DNA of 64,000 nucleotides from an uncultured Robinsoniella sp. (lineage in GTDB: Bacteria > Bacillota > Clostridia > Lachnospirales > Lachnospiraceae), in the NCBI GenBank assembly GCA_900540475.1, contig UQGG01000025.1, forward strand, positions 1 to 64,000. The letters run 5' to 3'. Position numbers and translations under genes: made by a program. The notes under the pieces are model-generated. The model was not told where the DNA came from. It made no database searches and saw only the letters and a list, made by a program, of their open reading frames with translations. Positions 1-8,400 of this stretch are shown piece after piece (position 1 is the first letter of the stretch; every line of letters starts with the position of its first letter).

Positions 1-85
1 CAATATTAATTTGGTTAAAATAACCAAGGTGTAGCAATTTTAAAACACGCTCTAGCCTTTTGCACTTCTACTTTTTTATATCTCC

Positions 86-1186
86 TTAAAAATTACGCGA
101 TCTTTTCAAAGCGGGTAATATACTGAAAACGGATACGATTACCGGAATGGCACATGCTGCTGTAATCCCTCTTAAATTCATTACTTCCAGAATTTTTCCA
201 TGTGGCTGCATCAGAAAGCAATTTACCAGCCCCACAACCAGCACTGTAAAAATGATACCCGTCAGAAATCCGCACACACATACCAGAAAATTCTCCAGCC
301 AAATCTTACGTGACAGCTGCCTGCTGGTATAACCAATGGAATGTAAGATCATTATTTCATTTTTGCGATTTTCAATAAGGATTGCATTTAAGCTGCCCAA
401 TGCAATACACAGTACCAGAACCATAGCCGCCGTCAGAATATACGTCATGGATTGCATTGACAGGATAGTTGCACGATATTCCTGTTCATAATAAGAGCGG
501 GACCGGGTTACCACATTTGCGGGCAAATCCTTAAGCAGCCATTCCTGAGTCTTCTCACTGAGCGGCTGGCTCCGGTACATCACACTTCTTTTCATGATCT
601 GTTCACTTGTTTCCTCCCATGGCTGACAGGTAACTGTAAATAGCACATCTCCTTTTGTCAATCCACAGATTCTGTACTTGCCATACAGCATATCCTCATC
701 CGATACTTCCGTTCCCACATAGTCACCGACTTTCAGGTTATTCTGCAGCGCATATTCATGTGGCACCAGGAGTTCTGACCGGTTATTCCCTGGAAGGCTG
801 CCACTGATAAGCTGTACACCGCAATTCTCCAGTAATGAGGACACATCCTCGCTAAATACATTAAACGTCAGTATTGTTGTGCCGCCCATTCCTCCACGAT
901 AATAGGGAAATCCGGAAAGATTCATCTGAACCGGGATAGGCTGTGCATCCTCCGTATTATTCAGCTTCTCCATAAAATTAACCGGAAGCGGACTGTTATC
1001 ATCCGTATATACGATATTATACTTTTCCATCAAATCTGTTGATGCCACACTCATCATTTTTTCCGTGGTTGCGCTAAAAAGAGAATAAAAATAAATCATG
1101 AACACTCCAACCACCAGCGACAGAAAAACAGGCAGAACCTTTTTGAAATTGTTTCTAAGGTATAAAAAAGCATTCAGCGGTTTCAT
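86..1186 (-). CDS. FtsX-type ABC transporter permease
   Basis: Membrane subunit of a MacB/FtsX-like ABC system (366 aa). One N-terminal membrane helix (about residues 18-38) is followed by a large extracytoplasmic domain of about 200 residues and three C-terminal helices (about 247-271, 298-325, 340-360), the usual FtsX arrangement. The ATG overlaps the stop of the upstream ATPase gene by 4 bases (ATGA) and has a GGGAGGA ribosome site, so the two are translationally coupled. It is the last gene of a minus-strand operon; 85 bases remain to the window edge, with no clear terminator. Substrate unknown. Such systems often move lipids, peptides or antibiotics by a mechanotransmission mechanism, but nothing here identifies the cargo. 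Confidence 0.85.
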   Translation of the reverse strand: MKPLNAFLYLRNNFKKVLPVFLSLVVGVFMIYFYSLFSATTEKMMSVASTDLMEKYNIVYTDDNSPLPVNFMEKLNNTEDAQPIPVQMNLSGFPYYRGGMGGTTILTFNVFSEDVSSLLENCGVQLISGSLPGNNRSELLVPHEYALQNNLKVGDYVGTEVSDEDMLYGKYRICGLTKGDVLFTVTCQPWEETSEQIMKRSVMYRSQPLSEKTQEWLLKDLPANVVTRSRSYYEQEYRATILSMQSMTYILTAAMVLVLCIALGSLNAILIENRKNEIMILHSIGYTSRQLSRKIWLENFLVCVCGFLTGIIFTVLVVGLVNCFLMQPHGKILEVMNLRGITAACAIPVIVSVFSILPALKRSRNF

Positions 1187-1869
1187 CCTCTTTCCTCCCT
1201 GTCTTTCGTATCCATCTGCACAATGGTTCCGTCTTCTATATGAATCATCGTATCTGCATTTTTCAGAATACTTCTGTCATGGGTTACAATAACCACATTG
1301 GCATTTTTTGTATATTCCGAAAGCAGCTTCATGACTTCCATAGCGCTTTCGTGATCCAGCGCAGCGGTGGGCTCATCCCCAAATATTACTTTGGGATCAT
1401 TCATCAGGGCCCGGACAATCGCTGCTCTCTGACGCTGTCCCCCGGATAATTGGTAGGGGTATTTGCCAGCGTGTTTGGCGATGCCCAGGCGTTCCAGCAG
1501 CTCCATTGCCTTCTTTCTTGTCTGTCTGTCATTCAGGTTCAGCGGAACAAGGGCATTTTCCAGTATTGTCATATAGTTGATCAGAAAATGCTGCTGGAAT
1601 ATAAAGCCAAACTCCTTTCTGCGTAAATTGGATAAAACCGTATTGTCCATTGCTGTCATATCTTTCCCTTCATATAAAATCTGTCCGGAAGTGGGAATTT
1701 TCAATCCCGCCATGGTATATAAAAGAGAACTTTTCCCGCTGCCGGAGGGACCCATTATGCCAACCATCCCACGGTCTTCCAGAGACAGGCTCACATCCCT
1801 TAAGGCTGCTGTTTTTACTTCTTTGTCCATGTCATATATAAGGCTTACATTGTTTAATTTATAATTCAT
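1183..1869 (-). CDS. ABC transporter ATPase, LolD/MacB class
   Basis: 228-aa nucleotide-binding subunit. Walker A (GPSGSGKSS), the signature LSGGQRQR, Walker B followed by the glutamate (GDEPTAALD) and the switch histidine (VTHDRS) are all present, so it should hydrolyse ATP. The reading frame extends 16 codons further upstream, but the ATG at 1869 has a perfect GGAGG eight bases away and starts the canonical MNYKLNNVSLIY beta strand, so that start is preferred. It lies between two FtsX-type permease genes on the same strand, suggesting a transporter with two different permeases and an ATPase dimer. Confidence 0.92.
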   Translation of the reverse strand: MNYKLNNVSLIYDMDKEVKTAALRDVSLSLEDRGMVGIMGPSGSGKSSLLYTMAGLKIPTSGQILYEGKDMTAMDNTVLSNLRRKEFGFIFQQHFLINYMTILENALVPLNLNDRQTRKKAMELLERLGIAKHAGKYPYQLSGGQRQRAAIVRALMNDPKVIFGDEPTAALDHESAMEVMKLLSEYTKNANVVIVTHDRSILKNADTMIHIEDGTIVQMDTKDREERG

Positions 1870-1963
1870 TCTAATTCCTCCATTGCAGCACCCAGGAACG
1901 ATGGGAAATACTGCCAAATAATATATACTCTATCTAATTCAGGTTCTCATATTTTATAATCAG

Positions 1964-3094
1964 CTACTCATTTTGTTCCACTATAGAAACTGCATCTACG
2001 CTGCAAATCAGCCTTCTCACAGGTATCAGAACTAAGATAGCCGTAAAAAGCGGTGCCATCACCGACATAACGGCTGCTTTACCATAAATCACCGTTCCTG
2101 TCCCTCCAATATCATCAAACAGCCTTGGAATAATGACCGAGGTCAAACATATCGCCAATAATAAACCAATAACCAAACCGATTACATTGGTTACAATTAC
2201 CTCCAGAAATGCACGTGTGGTAATCTGTCTGCGTGTATACCCTAACGCGCCTAATACACCTATCTCATTTTTTCTGGAGAAATGCTGCGCATAATTGGAA
2301 CACACCAGGCAGATTACCATCGCCAAAACCGCAAGTACCACCATCATATCCAGTATCTGAAATGTCTGCTGGTTTTTCGCATAAGTTCTGTCGTACAATT
2401 CCAGCGTCCAGACCTGCATCCCCTGGCGGTTCAAAGCAGCTACCTCTTTTTCTGCTTCTTTAAATCCACTTTCAGCCGGAAATACGACGATTCCACTATC
2501 CCCGTACTGAATAGATTCGTCCCCCGGGGTAGGTGAACCGATCAGCGAAATATGGCTTTCACTTTCCAGAATGCCAACCACTTTATAGTCCCCCATCAGC
2601 GATTGTGTCTTATCATACTTACTCCCTGCCCGGCTTCCTATCTGCAAATTATTATTCATAGCCACATTTTTATCTACCGCCAGCTCATTAGTTCCTTCTT
2701 CCGGCAGCCTGCCGCTGCTTAATTTCATTTCAAATCTGTCTAACAGCAGTTTCTGATTATCTTTCGTACATCCAAACGCGGCAGTATGTGTGGTTGACCC
2801 AGGCACTGAAAAAGTAATCTTTTCAATTGCAATAGGAACCGTAGTATCAATGCTGTCACTGCTTTCCAATTTCTCAACGGTTTCCCTGGGAATCACCGGA
2901 ACTGCTGAGGTAGACACGACTACCATGCCATAATGAAAGCGATTCGCATCCAGTGGATAAATCGAGCCTGCAATGGATGCGATAAAGCATTCCATCAAAT
3001 ATACCAGGCAGATGGCAACAACGATAATCATAACGTTGGAAAATAATTTTCGCTTATTGTGGCGAAAAAATTGAAAGGTTGATAATGGTTTCAT
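1964..3094 (-). CDS. FtsX-type ABC transporter permease
   Basis: 376 aa. N-terminal helix at about residues 20-42, a soluble extracytoplasmic domain, and three C-terminal helices (about 250-270, 300-325, 340-360). The N-terminus (MKPLSTFQFFRHN) resembles that of the other permease in this operon (MKPLNAFLYLRNN), so the two are diverged paralogues that probably form a heterodimer around the ATPase encoded between them. A 94-bp gap separates it from the ATPase gene. Substrate unknown. Confidence 0.85.
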   Translation of the reverse strand: MKPLSTFQFFRHNKRKLFSNVMIIVVAICLVYLMECFIASIAGSIYPLDANRFHYGMVVVSTSAVPVIPRETVEKLESSDSIDTTVPIAIEKITFSVPGSTTHTAAFGCTKDNQKLLLDRFEMKLSSGRLPEEGTNELAVDKNVAMNNNLQIGSRAGSKYDKTQSLMGDYKVVGILESESHISLIGSPTPGDESIQYGDSGIVVFPAESGFKEAEKEVAALNRQGMQVWTLELYDRTYAKNQQTFQILDMMVVLAVLAMVICLVCSNYAQHFSRKNEIGVLGALGYTRRQITTRAFLEVIVTNVIGLVIGLLLAICLTSVIIPRLFDDIGGTGTVIYGKAAVMSVMAPLFTAILVLIPVRRLICSVDAVSIVEQNE

Positions 3095-3138
3095 AAAATT
3101 ACCTCGTTTCTTTGTTTTTTGCTGAATTAACGCAAATA

Positions 3139-3187
3139 GAGCCGATAACTGCGATTCATCTCATAAAGATTCGCAAGTTATCGGCTC
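3139..3187 (-). terminator. Strong hairpin at the end of the KTR gene
   Basis: Left arm 3139-3154 (GAGCCGATAACTGCGA) pairs with right arm 3171-3187 (TCGCAAGTTATCGGCTC) with one bulged base. The hairpin overlaps the stop codon of the KTR gene. No long T-run follows on the minus strand, so it may be a partial terminator or mRNA-stabilising structure separating the first ABC unit from the second. Confidence 0.5.
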
Positions 3188-3468
3188 TGCATCTGTGCGT
3201 CCGGCTCTGTGATAACGGATATATGCAATTGTTTTACATTAATCAGGTGTTCCTGCTTACACTTTGGACAGTATAGCGGGAAATTCAACAGTACTGTATC
3301 CGCCCGGACCCTTATCCGGGTTTTATTATGGCATGCCGGACAGATAATCCATGTTTCTTTCTGCTGCCCTGCCGGCTGCTTGATCTGTTGCTTTCGTTGC
3401 TGTTTTATATGACGCTTTTCTTGTGGAAGTTCCAGTTGACTCACTTGCAGTCCAACTTCAGTTATCAT
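3178..3468 (-). CDS. Cysteine-rich KTR-family zinc-ribbon protein
   Basis: 96-aa small protein. The C-terminal 60 residues carry two CxxC pairs (CPACHNKTRIR and CPKCKQEHLI) and the ITEPDAQMQSR tail typical of the Cys_rich_KTR family (Pfam 14205), often found near mobile elements and ABC genes in clostridia. The function is unknown; a zinc ribbon is expected. About 35 Gln/Lys-rich residues precede the domain, longer than usual. The ATG at 3468 overlaps the permease stop (ATGA) and has a GAGGAGGAAA site, so it is preferred over an upstream start at 3534. Confidence 0.8.
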   Translation of the reverse strand: MITEVGLQVSQLELPQEKRHIKQQRKQQIKQPAGQQKETWIICPACHNKTRIRVRADTVLLNFPLYCPKCKQEHLINVKQLHISVITEPDAQMQSR

Positions 3469-4145
3469 ATATTTTTCCTCCTCAGAATTAATAAATCCAA
3501 TGCATAAATGAGGGTAATTAAGGTGAGGCAGCACCCAATCTGCAGTAATGGATTTGGATGGAAAATAATCATTTTGAAAAATCCCACAAGTACATTTCTA
3601 AGCACCGGAACCGGAATAAATACACTCAAGATTACAACGAGCAAAACATCCGCCACCCATCCAAACCAAAAAGTTTGCATTTCAGCCATCAAATGTACAA
3701 ATACTGCAGCCAGCAGCAGAAAACAAAATTGCTGAAAGAAACAAACGACCAAACCATGGTTCAGCCAGCCAAATATTTCAGCCAGATTTTGAATCTGAAG
3801 CAATGATCCAAACAATGCTTTGCTCCCAAAAAATAGAATCAGATTTCCCATAGAGGCTGCTGCTGCTATGATAATATAGTTTAATAGGCTTCCCCAGTAA
3901 TAATCCCGCTTCCTGCCATTCAAATGCATGATTCTCTTAAAGTTTCGTCCCGCAATAAATATTGGTGCAAAAATCACCAAAACATACAAATAATTTCCCA
4001 TTTCAACATAGACATTGCCGGTAATACCTGTTGAGGCGCCAATCAAATTCCAAATTCCTATCAATAAAAACACGGCAGTGATTATATAGACCGGGTATAA
4101 AAACCGAAAGTTGATTTTTGTTATAACCAATGCTTTTTTATTCAT
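3465..4145 (-). CDS. ABC-2 type transporter permease
   Basis: 226-aa polytopic membrane protein with about six hydrophobic helices, matching permeases that pair with GntR(YtrA)-regulated ATPases. The start at 4145 follows GGTGGGAGGTG by a normal spacing and overlaps the ATPase stop by 8 bases; the longer frame starting at 4241 lies inside the ATPase gene and is rejected. Likely exports a small hydrophobic or peptide compound, or confers envelope-stress protection, as YtrBCDEF-like systems do; the substrate is inferred only by family. Confidence 0.75.
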   Translation of the reverse strand: MNKKALVITKINFRFLYPVYIITAVFLLIGIWNLIGASTGITGNVYVEMGNYLYVLVIFAPIFIAGRNFKRIMHLNGRKRDYYWGSLLNYIIIAAAASMGNLILFFGSKALFGSLLQIQNLAEIFGWLNHGLVVCFFQQFCFLLLAAVFVHLMAEMQTFWFGWVADVLLVVILSVFIPVPVLRNVLVGFFKMIIFHPNPLLQIGCCLTLITLIYALDLLILRRKNI

Positions 4146-4983
4146 CTGCAACACCTCCCACCATTTGAACAAAGAAATCCTGCAAACCAACGGATTGAAC
4201 CGAACATCCGGCAGGTATCTTCTCACGCTCATCATAAACAAACGCTGTCATATAACTTCCTGCTTTTTTCTTACCAATGACATTCAGCTTCTCCAATACC
4301 GCCTCCACATTGCTGGTACTTCCAGTAATCGCATAAGCCTTTTCATCAATATCGTTGATATCTCCCTGAAAAACAAACCTTCCTTTATCTAGAATCAGGA
4401 CCTTCTCTGCACTTTTTGCAATTTCATCAATCATATGTGTTGAGACAATAATCAGTTTTGGATGTTTTTCAAAACTATCATTCAGCATTTCATAAAACTC
4501 ATTACGCATAACAGCATCAAATCCCAATAGCGGCTCATCTAAAATAACCACCTTTGCATTGCTTGCCAGCCCCATCAACGTCGTCAACATGGTCTGCATT
4601 CCGAATGACATCTGGTTATATTTCTTATCCAAATCAAGCCGAAATCTCTTTGCCATTTCTTTCGCATAGCAATAATCAAAATCATCATTGAGGTTCCGCG
4701 CCATTTTCAACAGCAATCCTGCTTTCGTATTAAACTGCGACATCTTATTTTCAACAAAATGAACATCTTCGGGCACTGCAGATGCTTTCACCTGGCTTCC
4801 ACAGACTTCGATCTGACCAGAGGAAGCATTGATATGCCCGGCAATCATTTTGAGCAATGTTGTTTTACCTGCACCATTACAGCCCAGCAGACAATAAATT
4901 TTATTTTCTTCTAATTCAGCCGTAATGTGGTCAATAGCAGTCATTCCTCCATAATGCTTTGAAATATCCTTTAAGTTAATCAT
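4138..4983 (-). CDS. ABC transporter ATPase of the YtrB/CcmA class
   Basis: 281 aa. Walker A is GCNGAGKTT, the signature is degenerate (MSFGMQTM) as in YtrB-like proteins, and Walker B is VVILDEPLLGFD with a downstream STHMIDE switch. The C-terminal 70 residues are the accessory domain typical of single-copy export ATPases. The start at 4983 (MINLKDISKHYGG) has a GAAGGAGAAG site; the GntR gene overlaps it by 8 bases. The product should dimerise and pair with the permease encoded immediately downstream. Confidence 0.9.
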   Translation of the reverse strand: MINLKDISKHYGGMTAIDHITAELEENKIYCLLGCNGAGKTTLLKMIAGHINASSGQIEVCGSQVKASAVPEDVHFVENKMSQFNTKAGLLLKMARNLNDDFDYCYAKEMAKRFRLDLDKKYNQMSFGMQTMLTTLMGLASNAKVVILDEPLLGFDAVMRNEFYEMLNDSFEKHPKLIIVSTHMIDEIAKSAEKVLILDKGRFVFQGDINDIDEKAYAITGSTSNVEAVLEKLNVIGKKKAGSYMTAFVYDEREKIPAGCSVQSVGLQDFFVQMVGGVADE

Positions 4984-5338
4984 ATTGTTTCTTCTCCTTC
5001 TCAATAGTTTTAATTAACTCTGCTTCAGATATCCCCAGCTTATTTGCCTCTGTAAGCAACTCTGGAACAGCTTCATCAAAAAACTTTTTTTTCCGGCGTG
5101 CCAGTATTTTATCCCTTGCACCATCAGCGACACACATTCCAATACCTCTTTTCTTATATAAAATCCCTTCCTCCGTTAAATTACTTACCGCCTTCACAGA
5201 AGTAGTAGGATTTACCGACAAGAGTTTTGAAATTTGAGTTGTTGAAATAATAATATCATTCACTTGATAGGTCCCGGAAATAATGTCATCTTCAATCATT
5301 TCCATTATTTGTTGAAAAATCGGTTTTTCACTATTCAA
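4976..5338 (-). CDS. GntR-family transcriptional regulator, YtrA subfamily
   Basis: 120-aa regulator: an N-terminal winged helix-turn-helix (IFQQIMEMIEDDIISGTY... ISTTQISKLLSVNPTTSVKAVSNLTEEG) and a short helical C-terminus with no large effector domain, which defines YtrA types. It heads the minus-strand ABC operon. The start codon is TTG (5338). An inverted repeat lies just downstream of its predicted -10 box, so it probably represses its own operon until a cell-envelope stress signal appears. Confidence 0.88.
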   Translation of the reverse strand: MNSEKPIFQQIMEMIEDDIISGTYQVNDIIISTTQISKLLSVNPTTSVKAVSNLTEEGILYKKRGIGMCVADGARDKILARRKKKFFDEAVPELLTEANKLGISEAELIKTIEKEKKQYD

Positions 5339-5375
5339 CGATTACTTCGCTCCAATCTTTATTCATCCTGGATAT

Positions 5376-5432
5376 TGGGTTAGTGATGTAACCCATTAAC
5401 CAGAATTTAGCATATAATGTCTTTATTGTCAA
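5376..5432 (-). promoter_or_regulatory. Promoter and candidate GntR operator of the ABC operon
   Basis: On the minus strand, TTGACA (5432-5427), a 17-bp spacer and TAAATT (5409-5404) form a good sigma-A promoter. Immediately downstream lies the perfect inverted repeat TGGGTTA-N6-TAACCCA (5376-5395), in the right place to block transcription. Binding by the GntR product is inferred. Confidence 0.7.
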
Positions 5433-5439
5433 TAAGGAA

Positions 5440-5800
5440 TTTTTGTGTAGTGAAGTTTGTGTAGTTCGTATGAGTTGGTACAAGTATGGTGGCATGTTTG
5501 AGAATATTTTAGAATAGGTCAAAATTTGTTAGGTGTATGGTGATATATTGTGTACATTGAAGTTTGTTAGAGTATTATAGTAGTATCATCATATATATTC
5601 GTGTATTTTGGCGTATGTCAGAGTTTGTTAGAAGTATCATGATATATATTGATGTTCGTTAGTATGTTTGAGTTTGTTACAAGTATTATGATATATATTA
5701 ATGTACGTTGGCGTTTGTTAGAAATAAGTTGGTGCTCATTGGAGTTTGTAAATGGTATAGTGATATATGTTGACGTTCGTTATAGTTTGTGGATTATAAG
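5440..5800. repeat. Degenerate tandem repeat in an intergenic region
   Basis: No gene is supported between the GntR promoter and parB. The stretch repeats, with drift, a roughly 45-55 bp unit built from GTTTGTTAGAAGTAT, GATATATATT and GATGTTCGTTAG-like blocks, at least five times. It is almost free of C on the plus strand. It could be decayed minisatellite DNA or an AT-rich partition-associated repeat. Confidence 0.55.
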
Positions 5801-5870
5801 TAAGTTATATTAGATTTTATTATTTTTAAAAGCATAACTCAAACGCCTCCAAAGAACAAAAATACAATAA

Positions 5871-5919
5871 AAAAGTAGAAAGAATTACCACATTATTTGT
5901 GATTACTTTCTACTCTTTT
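5871..5919 (-). terminator. Terminator after parB
   Basis: Arms AAAAGTAGAAAG (5871-5882) and CTTTCTACTCTTTT (5906-5919) pair with one bulge, with a possible extension through CAC/GTG in the loop. It lies directly after the parB stop at 5922 and carries A/T tracts on both sides, so it may work in both directions. Confidence 0.65.
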
Positions 5920-5921
5920 AT

Positions 5922-6875
5922 TTAGGTAACTGGATTTGGATTATTCTTTAAATATTCTGATAATACCTTTTTAATTTCATCTTCTCTGCCAGCAGGAACT
6001 GTTATATTAATTCTTCTCATTATTATTGGATCATCCAGTGCCTCAGCTATATCTTCTTTTTTTCTCATGCTCTTTTTCAGAGACATAATTTTATTATCAG
6101 TGAGATGCGTGTTGTACTTTTCATAGATCCATTCCTGCATCATTTCATCAAATAACGCAAGCTTTAAAGCCGCTTTTCTTTGTATTTTTTTATCAAAATA
6201 CATTTCCTGAAACTGAGGGATTAACTTTTCTCCAAGGGTTTTCCATTCATACACTGCTGATTTTTGAATTCCCATTGATTTTGACAATTCTTCGATAGTC
6301 TCTCCAGCTTTATTTTTTAGCTCTTTAGCCCTTTGAATGCGGCGTTTAACCATCTCAACTGTCATTTTCGTATTCTCAGGACGCTGCAGATAATTTGTAT
6401 CTTCTATAATATCTCTGGCCTTTTCATCTGTTAATTCATTTTCCTGATACACGATAGAAGGCAGGTATAAGAATCTTTTCTTTTCTTCCTCCGGCTGGTC
6501 TTTATATTTTTCATATAGGTCTTTGTTACTGTCTCGTCGGTTGTGACCCGCCAGCAGCATATATCTGCCATTTTCTCTTTGCCATAGAATCAATGCATTT
6601 AAAGTACCATGCTGCTCAACGGACATCATCAGCTGTGCATAAGTGGCACGATCACTATCTTTAAGTCTTGGATATCTGTTCCAGTCAGCAGGAGCATCAT
6701 CCATCAGTTCCCAACTAATATACTCTAATACTTTACCAGTGCTCTCAACCAACTGTTTGTATTTTGTATCTTCCTGCATTTGTTCAGCCTTCTGCATATC
6801 TTCTTTTGCAGTACCTGCAAGAGCTTTCATAAAATCCGTAGAACTAAAACCTGTCTTTTTGCCTTTTACCGCCAT
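5922..6875 (-). CDS. parB: ParB-family partition protein (parA partner)
   Basis: 317-aa centromere-binding protein. An N-terminal ParB/sulfiredoxin-fold domain (about 60-150) contains the nucleotide-site motif AGHNRRDS, equivalent to GxRR in CTP-binding ParB proteins. A central KorB-type helix-turn-helix (about 190-225, TIEELSKSMGIQKSAVYEW) and a helical C-terminus follow. The gene starts 4 bp after the parA stop, giving a classic parAB operon. It should load at the TTCCGC-GGG-GCGGAA palindromes nearby and act with ParA to segregate the replicon. Chromosomal Spo0J differs in length and context, so a plasmid/chromid-type ParB is more likely. Confidence 0.88.
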   Translation of the reverse strand: MAVKGKKTGFSSTDFMKALAGTAKEDMQKAEQMQEDTKYKQLVESTGKVLEYISWELMDDAPADWNRYPRLKDSDRATYAQLMMSVEQHGTLNALILWQRENGRYMLLAGHNRRDSNKDLYEKYKDQPEEEKKRFLYLPSIVYQENELTDEKARDIIEDTNYLQRPENTKMTVEMVKRRIQRAKELKNKAGETIEELSKSMGIQKSAVYEWKTLGEKLIPQFQEMYFDKKIQRKAALKLALFDEMMQEWIYEKYNTHLTDNKIMSLKKSMRKKEDIAEALDDPIIMRRINITVPAGREDEIKKVLSEYLKNNPNPVT

Positions 6876-6879
6876 TTAA

Positions 6880-7902
6880 TTAATTTTCCCCCTTCATCTT
6901 TGCCTTTATTCTCCCTAAAATTTCATCTGTTAAACTTCTAATTTGTTTTGAGAATCTGGAGTTCCTTGTTTCCCCATACGCACCTGCCGGCATAAGCACA
7001 CGCTGTGATTTTTCAACTGCTGCATCGTTTGAAATAAATGTTTCAAAAGCAGGCCAGCTAAAAAATGAATTTGCATCATCAATTGCATTTTTCACTTCAT
7101 TTTTTCTTAAATTTACTTTATTGAAAACCAATCCTAAGCAATCCAATTTATCGTTTGTCTTTTTAACTATTTCAATCATCTCTGTAATAGGTACCAGCGC
7201 TTTGGTAGAGTAGAGAGCACATTCAGCAACTACAATCACATAATTAGCTCCATTTAAGAATGACTTATTTACAAGTCCCATGGTCTTATCCACATCTACG
7301 ATAACAAAATCATAATAGTTTTCTTCTTTAATCTGCACTAAGGTATCTTTAAACATAGAACTAACATGTTTTTCCTGCATTGTAGCAACCGTTCGTTCCA
7401 GTTCTTCCATAACACCAGATGCTGGCACCAGGTCCAAATTCAAATAATCCGTTTCTATAGTAAAGTCCTCAAGAGATCGATGCAATATCATTGCATCATA
7501 TATATTTTTATCTCTGGATTCTGTATATTTGCACTGTAATGTACTGGACATATCGGCTTGGCTGTCTCCATCAACCGCAAGAACATTGTAACCTCTGCTT
7601 GCCAGATCATATGCCACATTTTCAGCCAATGTTGACTTACCCGTACCACCTTTTCTGGCACCAAAAACAAGTACCTGGGGTTCAGCAAAACGCAGCATTT
7701 TTTTCTTCTTCGCCTTTTTTGTTTCTTCCAGAAGCCATTCAGCTTTATCTTCATCCAGCATAATCTTTTCAGCCATAATATCAGAAAGAAGCCTCTGCTT
7801 AATGCCAGTTGCTCTTGCCCATTCTTTCATATCCCAATCGCGTTGATTTAATAATCTTGTAATCTCGCTCATTAATTTTTCTCTTCTATCCAGCCTGTTC
7901 AT
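6880..7902 (-). CDS. parA: ParA-type partition ATPase with N-terminal HTH
   Basis: 340-aa Walker-type ATPase. Residues 1-70 form a small helix-turn-helix-like region (MKEWARATGIKQRLLSDIM), the mark of type Ia ParA proteins, which repress their own promoter. The deviant Walker A KGGTGKST (about 84-91) and the VDGDSQADMSS switch I are intact. The Walker B/switch II region reads FVIVDVDKTMG where most ParA proteins have IIDTPPxxG, an unusual variant. Strong GGAGG site before the ATG. The promoter and operator lie directly upstream. Partner of the ParB encoded 4 bp downstream. Confidence 0.9.
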   Translation of the reverse strand: MNRLDRREKLMSEITRLLNQRDWDMKEWARATGIKQRLLSDIMAEKIMLDEDKAEWLLEETKKAKKKKMLRFAEPQVLVFGARKGGTGKSTLAENVAYDLASRGYNVLAVDGDSQADMSSTLQCKYTESRDKNIYDAMILHRSLEDFTIETDYLNLDLVPASGVMEELERTVATMQEKHVSSMFKDTLVQIKEENYYDFVIVDVDKTMGLVNKSFLNGANYVIVVAECALYSTKALVPITEMIEIVKKTNDKLDCLGLVFNKVNLRKNEVKNAIDDANSFFSWPAFETFISNDAAVEKSQRVLMPAGAYGETRNSRFSKQIRSLTDEILGRIKAKMKGEN

Positions 7903-7918
7903 TATATACCTCCGTCCA

Positions 7919-7963
7919 ATGATGTTCCTACATTATAATACATCATTCTTTTTAACAATTCAA
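7919..7963 (-). promoter_or_regulatory. parAB promoter and candidate autorepressor operator
   Basis: Minus-strand TTGAAT (7963-7958), 17-bp spacer, TATTAT (7940-7935). The inverted repeat ATGATGT-N14-ACATCAT (7919-7946) spans the -10 box, the usual position of a type Ia ParA operator. A second palindrome, TGTGCA-N6-TGCACA, lies just upstream at 7971-7988. Confidence 0.65.
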
Positions 7964-8012
7964 GTTAATATGTGCATTTTCCTGCACAAACAATAATTTA
8001 GTATGCACAGAT

Positions 8013-8031
8013 ATTTCCGCGGGGCGGAAAT
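8013..8031 (+). promoter_or_regulatory. Candidate parS site 1
   Basis: Perfect 8-bp arms ATTTCCGC and GCGGAAAT around a GGG core. It stands out as a GC island in AT-rich DNA, about 110 bp upstream of parA. The same core occurs at three other places within 5 kb and was not noticed elsewhere in the window. Confidence 0.65.
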
Positions 8032-8385
8032 TTAGATATTTATTAAGATTTTTATATAGATGATATTAGGGGGATTATGATGATGCATTGATTTCTTTGA
8101 TATATAGAGTTTTTAATTTATAGTTTGTATAAATGTTAATATCCTGTAAATAATCAATATTTGAATATGAATATATAAATTTATTTAGATATGTTCATAA
8201 CACTACGGTAACAACCGCCAGAACATAATCGTAATACATAATTACAATTACTTTATAATTTGTTATTTTATGTTTTTATCAACCGATAAAATATTATGAA
8301 AATATCAATACTTATGAATATCTAAGACACATTAATAAGATTGAATAAATTTATGTATTTCCTTGAACATAATTTACACTTAAAA

Positions 8386-8400
8386 TTCCGCGGGGCGGAA
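8386..8400 (+). promoter_or_regulatory. Candidate parS site 2
   Basis: TTCCGC-GGG-GCGGAA, same orientation of the GGG core as site 1; the flanks AAA/TTT extend the symmetry after one mismatch. Confidence 0.65.

Noticed and set aside
5331..5522. 63-aa open frame upstream of the GntR gene
   Set aside because: It contains the operon promoter and operator, so it is not transcribed as a gene from its own start.
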